NCBI GenBank assembly: GCA_000827495.1
Contig: KN817519.1
Coordinates: 202,462 to 266,461 of the forward strand
Origin: Hypholoma sublateritium FD-334 SS-4
Taxonomy: Eukaryota; Basidiomycota; Agaricomycetes; Agaricales; Strophariaceae
DNA length: 64,000 bases
Direction: 5' to 3'
Shown here: positions 60,344-64,000 of the stretch, piece by piece
Numbering within the stretch: position 1 is the first letter of the stretch
Layout: each line of letters begins with the position of its first letter
Program-made: the position numbers and the translations under genes
Notes under the pieces: model-generated
What the model was told of the DNA's origin: nothing
Databases searched by the model: none
Seen by the model: the letters and a program-made list of their open reading frames with translations, nothing else

Positions 60344-63300
60344 ATGGCCTCCCGTCGTCTCGATATCTCGTCGCTGCTCTGCGACGACAACCCGCCCTTT
60401 TCCCCCCTCGACGCCCTCGTCCACGCCGCCACCGAGGAGCGCCGCCGCCTCGTCGACCCGCCCCCGCAGCTGCCCCACATGTACGACCTGCGCCGCTACG
60501 AGTACGAGCACGACTACGAGCGCCGCAAGCTCGATGAGCAGCGCAAGCTCGACGAGCAGCGCGAGTTTGAGCGCCGCGAGCGCGACTTCCAGCGCAGGGA
60601 CGCCGAGCGCCGCGAGTACGAGCGGCGGGAGCTCGAGCGGCGGGAGCTCGAACGGCGGGAGCTCGAGCGTCGTGAGCTTGAGCGCCGTGAGCTCGAGCGC
60701 CAGCTCGCCGAGCACCAGCAGCGCCGGGAGCACGAGCTGCGGCTACGTCACCAGCTGGCGCTCCCGCGCTACCCCATCGTCACCGCGCCGCACCCGCCGT
60801 CCATCGCGCACCTGATCTCGCACAGCCAGCCGCCCCACCCCGTCATCGTCCCCCTCGACCCCCCCGCCGCCGCCGTTCCCCCGCCATCCCCCGACGATCC
60901 GCGCCCCATCAAGAAGCGCCGCTACTCAGAATCCCCCCCTCGGCCCATCCCGGACGATAAGGAGCGCATCGCCCGCGAGCGCGACAAGATGCTCGTCGGC
61001 GAGCTCGGCTACGGCCGCACAGACGCCCCCGTCGCTGGCCCCTCCCATGCCCACCCCCCGCCTCGCCGCCCCGGCTCCGGCCACGACCACACCAGAAAGG
61101 TCGCCGTCGCCGACCTCCTCGCCGTCGACAGCGAGCGCTCCATCTCCGCCGACCGCGACCCCGCACATCGCGTCCTCAGTCCCCTCGGCAGGCGCTCTCC
61201 CCCCGGCAGCCAGATAGGCAGGGCAAAGGCCGCCCGCAAGTCCGACGACCATCTCCTCCCCGAGCCCAAAATCAAACAGGAGCCAAAACCCCCAAAGCCT
61301 CATGACTCAGTCCGCTCGCCCGTCGTCGACGACCATCGCTCCAAAAAATTGGTCGTCAAGGAAGCTCCGCCCCCTAAATCCGTCATTGTGCCCAAGGCCC
61401 AGCAAGACGATGCTGATGAATGGTTTTTACAGCAGCTCGACGAGGAACCCTCTCCCACGACCTCCGCGCGCCACGAACCCCCACACACCCCGTCCCCCTC
61501 CATCAGCCCCGTCGTCCCCGTCGCCGTGCCACCCGCTGCCAAGACCCCCCCGCGCGCTTTGACCCCTGTGGCTGCGGCTGTGTCACTCGAGGAGGAGCTC
61601 GAGGAACTTGTCTCAGACCCACCCCCTGCCTCCGCCACTATCATCAAGAAACAAGATCCCGACATCGATATGGAGGTCGACCTCGCCGTCACAGAGCTTG
61701 TCGACACCCTCGAGGCCGACGATAACGCCGTAAAGCACGAGCCGAAGAAGATGGACGTCGACGTCGAGGACGAGCTGCTCCGCCTGCTCGACGACACCCC
61801 CAAACCCGCCCCCGCATCCGCGAGCACCGCGCGCCGCAATCCCCCGTCCTCCGCGGCCCCGACGTCTTCCTCCTCTCACGGATCGGCTCCCACCCCGTCT
61901 TCGCATGCACACGCGCACACGCACTCTCACGCCGCGCCAAAACCGGCGCCACATCACAATCAGAATAACTCCGCTAGCGATCCTCCCCATGTCTCGCCTC
62001 CGGTGGCAGGTGTCGCGGCTGCCGCGGTGTCACCTGCCACCGCGGCGGCGGCGCGCCACCCATCCACCCGGCCGACCTCCGAGCGCGGGTCCATGCCACC
62101 ACCCGCAACGACGGCCGGCCCGGGCAAGAAGGGTGCGGAGCGCGCAGGCAGCGCCGTCCCGTCAACGGGCGCTGCGCCCACTGCCGCCAAGAAGAAGAAG
62201 GAGACCAAGGTGTGCCCTGTCGCCGTCCCTGACCGCGGTGATGCTGACGACGCCCACAGACTGCTGCTGCGAAGACCAAGAATGCTGCCGTTCCACCCAC
62301 GCCTGCTGCGCCCCCTGCGGCGAAGAAGGCGCGCCCGCCCGCGAAGAGCAAGAAGGCATCGAGCGCGGTCGAGTCGGCGTCGGCGACGCCGCCTGCACCG
62401 GCTCGAGGGCCGAAGGGCCCCGGCACGGGTCCCGCACGGAAGACCGCGCCGTCGACGTCGCGTTCGCGATCCACGTCCGTCATGCCCGGACGAGGTGCAT
62501 CCGCCGGACCGGAGAGCGACGCCGTCAGGGTGGACAAGCAGGAGGACGACGAGTCGGATGCGGGCGCGGGCGACGACGACAAGCTGTACTGCGTGTGCAA
62601 GACGCGCTACGACGAGGACCGCTTCATGATCGCGTGCGACAGGTGCGCCCGCCCGCCCCGCCGTGCTGACCCCCTTTTCTGATCGTGATGGCAGGTGCGA
62701 CGAGTGGTACCACACGCAGTGCGTCGCGATGCCCGACCTCGAGGTCGACCTCGTCGACCAGTTCATCTGCCCTGTCTGCATCGAAAGTGCGCCTGCCCCG
62801 CGCCTGCCCGCTGCTGTCGCTGACCTTCCGCCTGCAGAGAACCCACACGCGCAGCTGCGCACGACGTACAAGACGCGCTGCCTGTACGGGCTGCGCGCGC
62901 CGGACCCGGACTCGCCGCGCGCGTGCCACAAGGCGGCGCGCGGCGCGTTCTCGAAGTACTGCTCGGACGAGTGCGGCGTCAAGTACATGCAGAGCCGCGT
63001 CGACAGCTGGGCGAAGAAGGGCGGACGCCCCGAGAAGCTCTGGGAGAGCGTCAAGGGCGCGGAGAAGCGCGAGGGCGTCGTGTGCGCCGTCGAGCGCGTG
63101 GAGAGCGAGGACGAGAATGACAAGGCCGCGGATACAGACGCGGACAAGCCTAAGCCCGCGCCGAACGGGGCCGGGTGCGTCAAGATGGAGGTCGACGGCG
63201 CCGGTGCGAAGCCCGCGCGCGCAGCCGCGGCGCATCTGAAGACGCACGTCGTGCCGCCGACGAAGACAAAGGCGGAGCGCGAGACCGAGCGGCTGCGCGG

Positions 63301-63930
63301 CGTGCTCGACGGCGTGATCCGGCAGCGCGAGGACGTGAAGCGCGGGATGGAGGCGGTTGTGTGGCGCGAGCGCGTGCTGCAGCTCGCGGGCGCGCGCGCG
63401 GAGGCGGTCGGGCAGTGCGGGTGGGACCAGCGGCTGTGCATGGACGACCAGGAGTGGGTCGAGGCGGGCGCGAGCGTGCTCGAGAGCTACGAGGAGGCGA
63501 TGGCGCGCGAGGAGGCCGGCGAGGAGATGGAGGTCGACGGCAGCGAGGAGCAGTGGTGGTGCCCCGGGAAGCAGGTGTGCGATCGGCATCAGGGGTACGG
63601 CGGCCCGCTTGCGCTCTGCGAATGTGTTGCTGATGGCTCGTTTTCAGGTGGCTGGCGGTGCGGCTCAAGGACGTGTGCAAGGAGAAGGAGAAGGCGGAGG
63701 AGGTGCTGGCGAAGCTCACGACGCGCGAGCGCGAGCTGCGCAAGCGCATCGAGGACATTCTCGACCCGCAAACGACGAGCACCCCCGCGAACGGTGCGAA
63801 CGGGGCAGCTGACGCTGCGCCCCTCAAGAACTCGACCAAGGCCCTCAACGGGCACAGCAAGACCAAGGCGGCGGCGTCTGCCGTCGACGGCCAGAAAAAA
63901 GGCAAGAAGCGCAAGGCGCCTGCCTCTTGA
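60344..63930 (+). CDS. SPP1: COMPASS (Set1C) PHD-finger subunit Spp1/CXXC1-like
   Basis: Histone H3K4 methyltransferase complex subunit whose PHD finger reads H3K4me. The ATG at 60344 gives MASRRLDISSLLCDDNPPFS; an in-frame ATG at 60305 would add 13 residues. Residues 60-125 are a charged repeat helix (ERREL five times). A long Pro/Ser/Glu-rich region follows. PHD finger at about 62586-62790: LYCVCKTRYDEDRFMIACDR, CDEWYHTQCVAMP and VDQFICPVC (C4HC3 spacing). The downstream Cys-rich region reads RCLYGLRAPDPDSPRACHKA and FSKYCSDECGVKYMQSRV, then a coiled coil and WWCPGKQVCDRHQGWLAVRL. Ends KKGKKRKAPAS at TGA 63928-63930. About 1100 residues, four introns. A very GC-rich gene. Confidence 0.9.
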
Positions 63931-64000
63931 TTTCTCATTTCTTTATTACCACGCATGATCCTTTGATGACAGTGACGATGTCGGATACCTTCCGTTTAAC

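Noticed and set aside
61960..63589. Very long minus-strand open frames (up to about 490 codons) opposite SPP1
   Set aside because: They arise from the extreme GC content of the plus-strand gene, which has PHD signatures and consistent splicing; the minus frames are Arg/Ser/Ala-rich nonsense.

Overview
The window is nuclear DNA of a filamentous fungus, almost certainly a mushroom-forming basidiomycete (Agaricomycetes). Nearly every gene is cut by many 50-60 nt GT-AG introns, spacing is tight, divergent starts can be under 100 bp apart, and several proteins carry basidiomycete-type features (an insertion in eIF4E, Med5, a paralogous pair of lineage-restricted proteins). There are no bacterial operons, CRISPR arrays or rRNA genes. 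I found no convincing tRNA.

Layout. 1-2709: 3'-truncated MED5 (Mediator tail). 3332-6275: a divergent pair of paralogous proteins of unknown function with TATA boxes. 6669-13691: GRIP-domain golgin, PEX14, mitochondrial EF-Tu. 14028-16754: glycine cleavage H protein, a complex I ESSS/NDUFB11-like subunit, the histone N-acetyltransferase NAA40/Nat4. 17017-20091: RIO2 kinase and the Tudor splicing factor SPF30. 20828-25375: eisosome BAR protein PIL1, eIF4E, an MTM1/SLC25A39-type mitochondrial carrier. 25515-28661: Vam7-type PX/SNARE, a membrane-anchored methyltransferase, a DUF7053 protein. 28662-33764: the only accessory stretch. It holds a 1905-bp CACTA-type DNA transposon (29550-31454) with 355-bp inverted repeats, TCA target duplications and GC-rich cargo, followed by gene relics. 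33765-37297: SNF4 (AMPK gamma) and an SSH4/EAR1-like Rsp5 adaptor, starting 74 bp apart. 38231-43169: a single-pass membrane protein, cytosolic AspRS, mitochondrial aspartate aminotransferase. 43580-49631: a disordered unknown protein, Elongator ELP5, a membrane GNAT-like protein, a dienelactone hydrolase with microexons. 50039-55130: TEF1 (EF-1alpha), a PAS-kinase-like kinase, ribosomal protein eL32. 55569-63930: MEMO1 homologue, a histidine phosphatase, an Stm1/HABP4-like RNA-binding protein, and the PHD-finger protein SPP1 of COMPASS.

The genes do not form one pathway. Most are conserved housekeeping genes: translation (EF-Tu, eIF4E, AspRS, EF-1alpha, eL32, Stm1-like, and ELP5 via tRNA modification), ribosome biogenesis (RIO2), mitochondria (EF-Tu, GcvH, ESSS, MTM1-like, AAT), and membrane traffic (golgin, Vam7, PIL1, SSH4). 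The least explained items are the CACTA element and its cargo, the paralogous pair at 3332-6275, and the exon structure of the hydrolase at 48129-49631. All exon models were read by hand from splice signals and family conservation, so individual junctions may be off.
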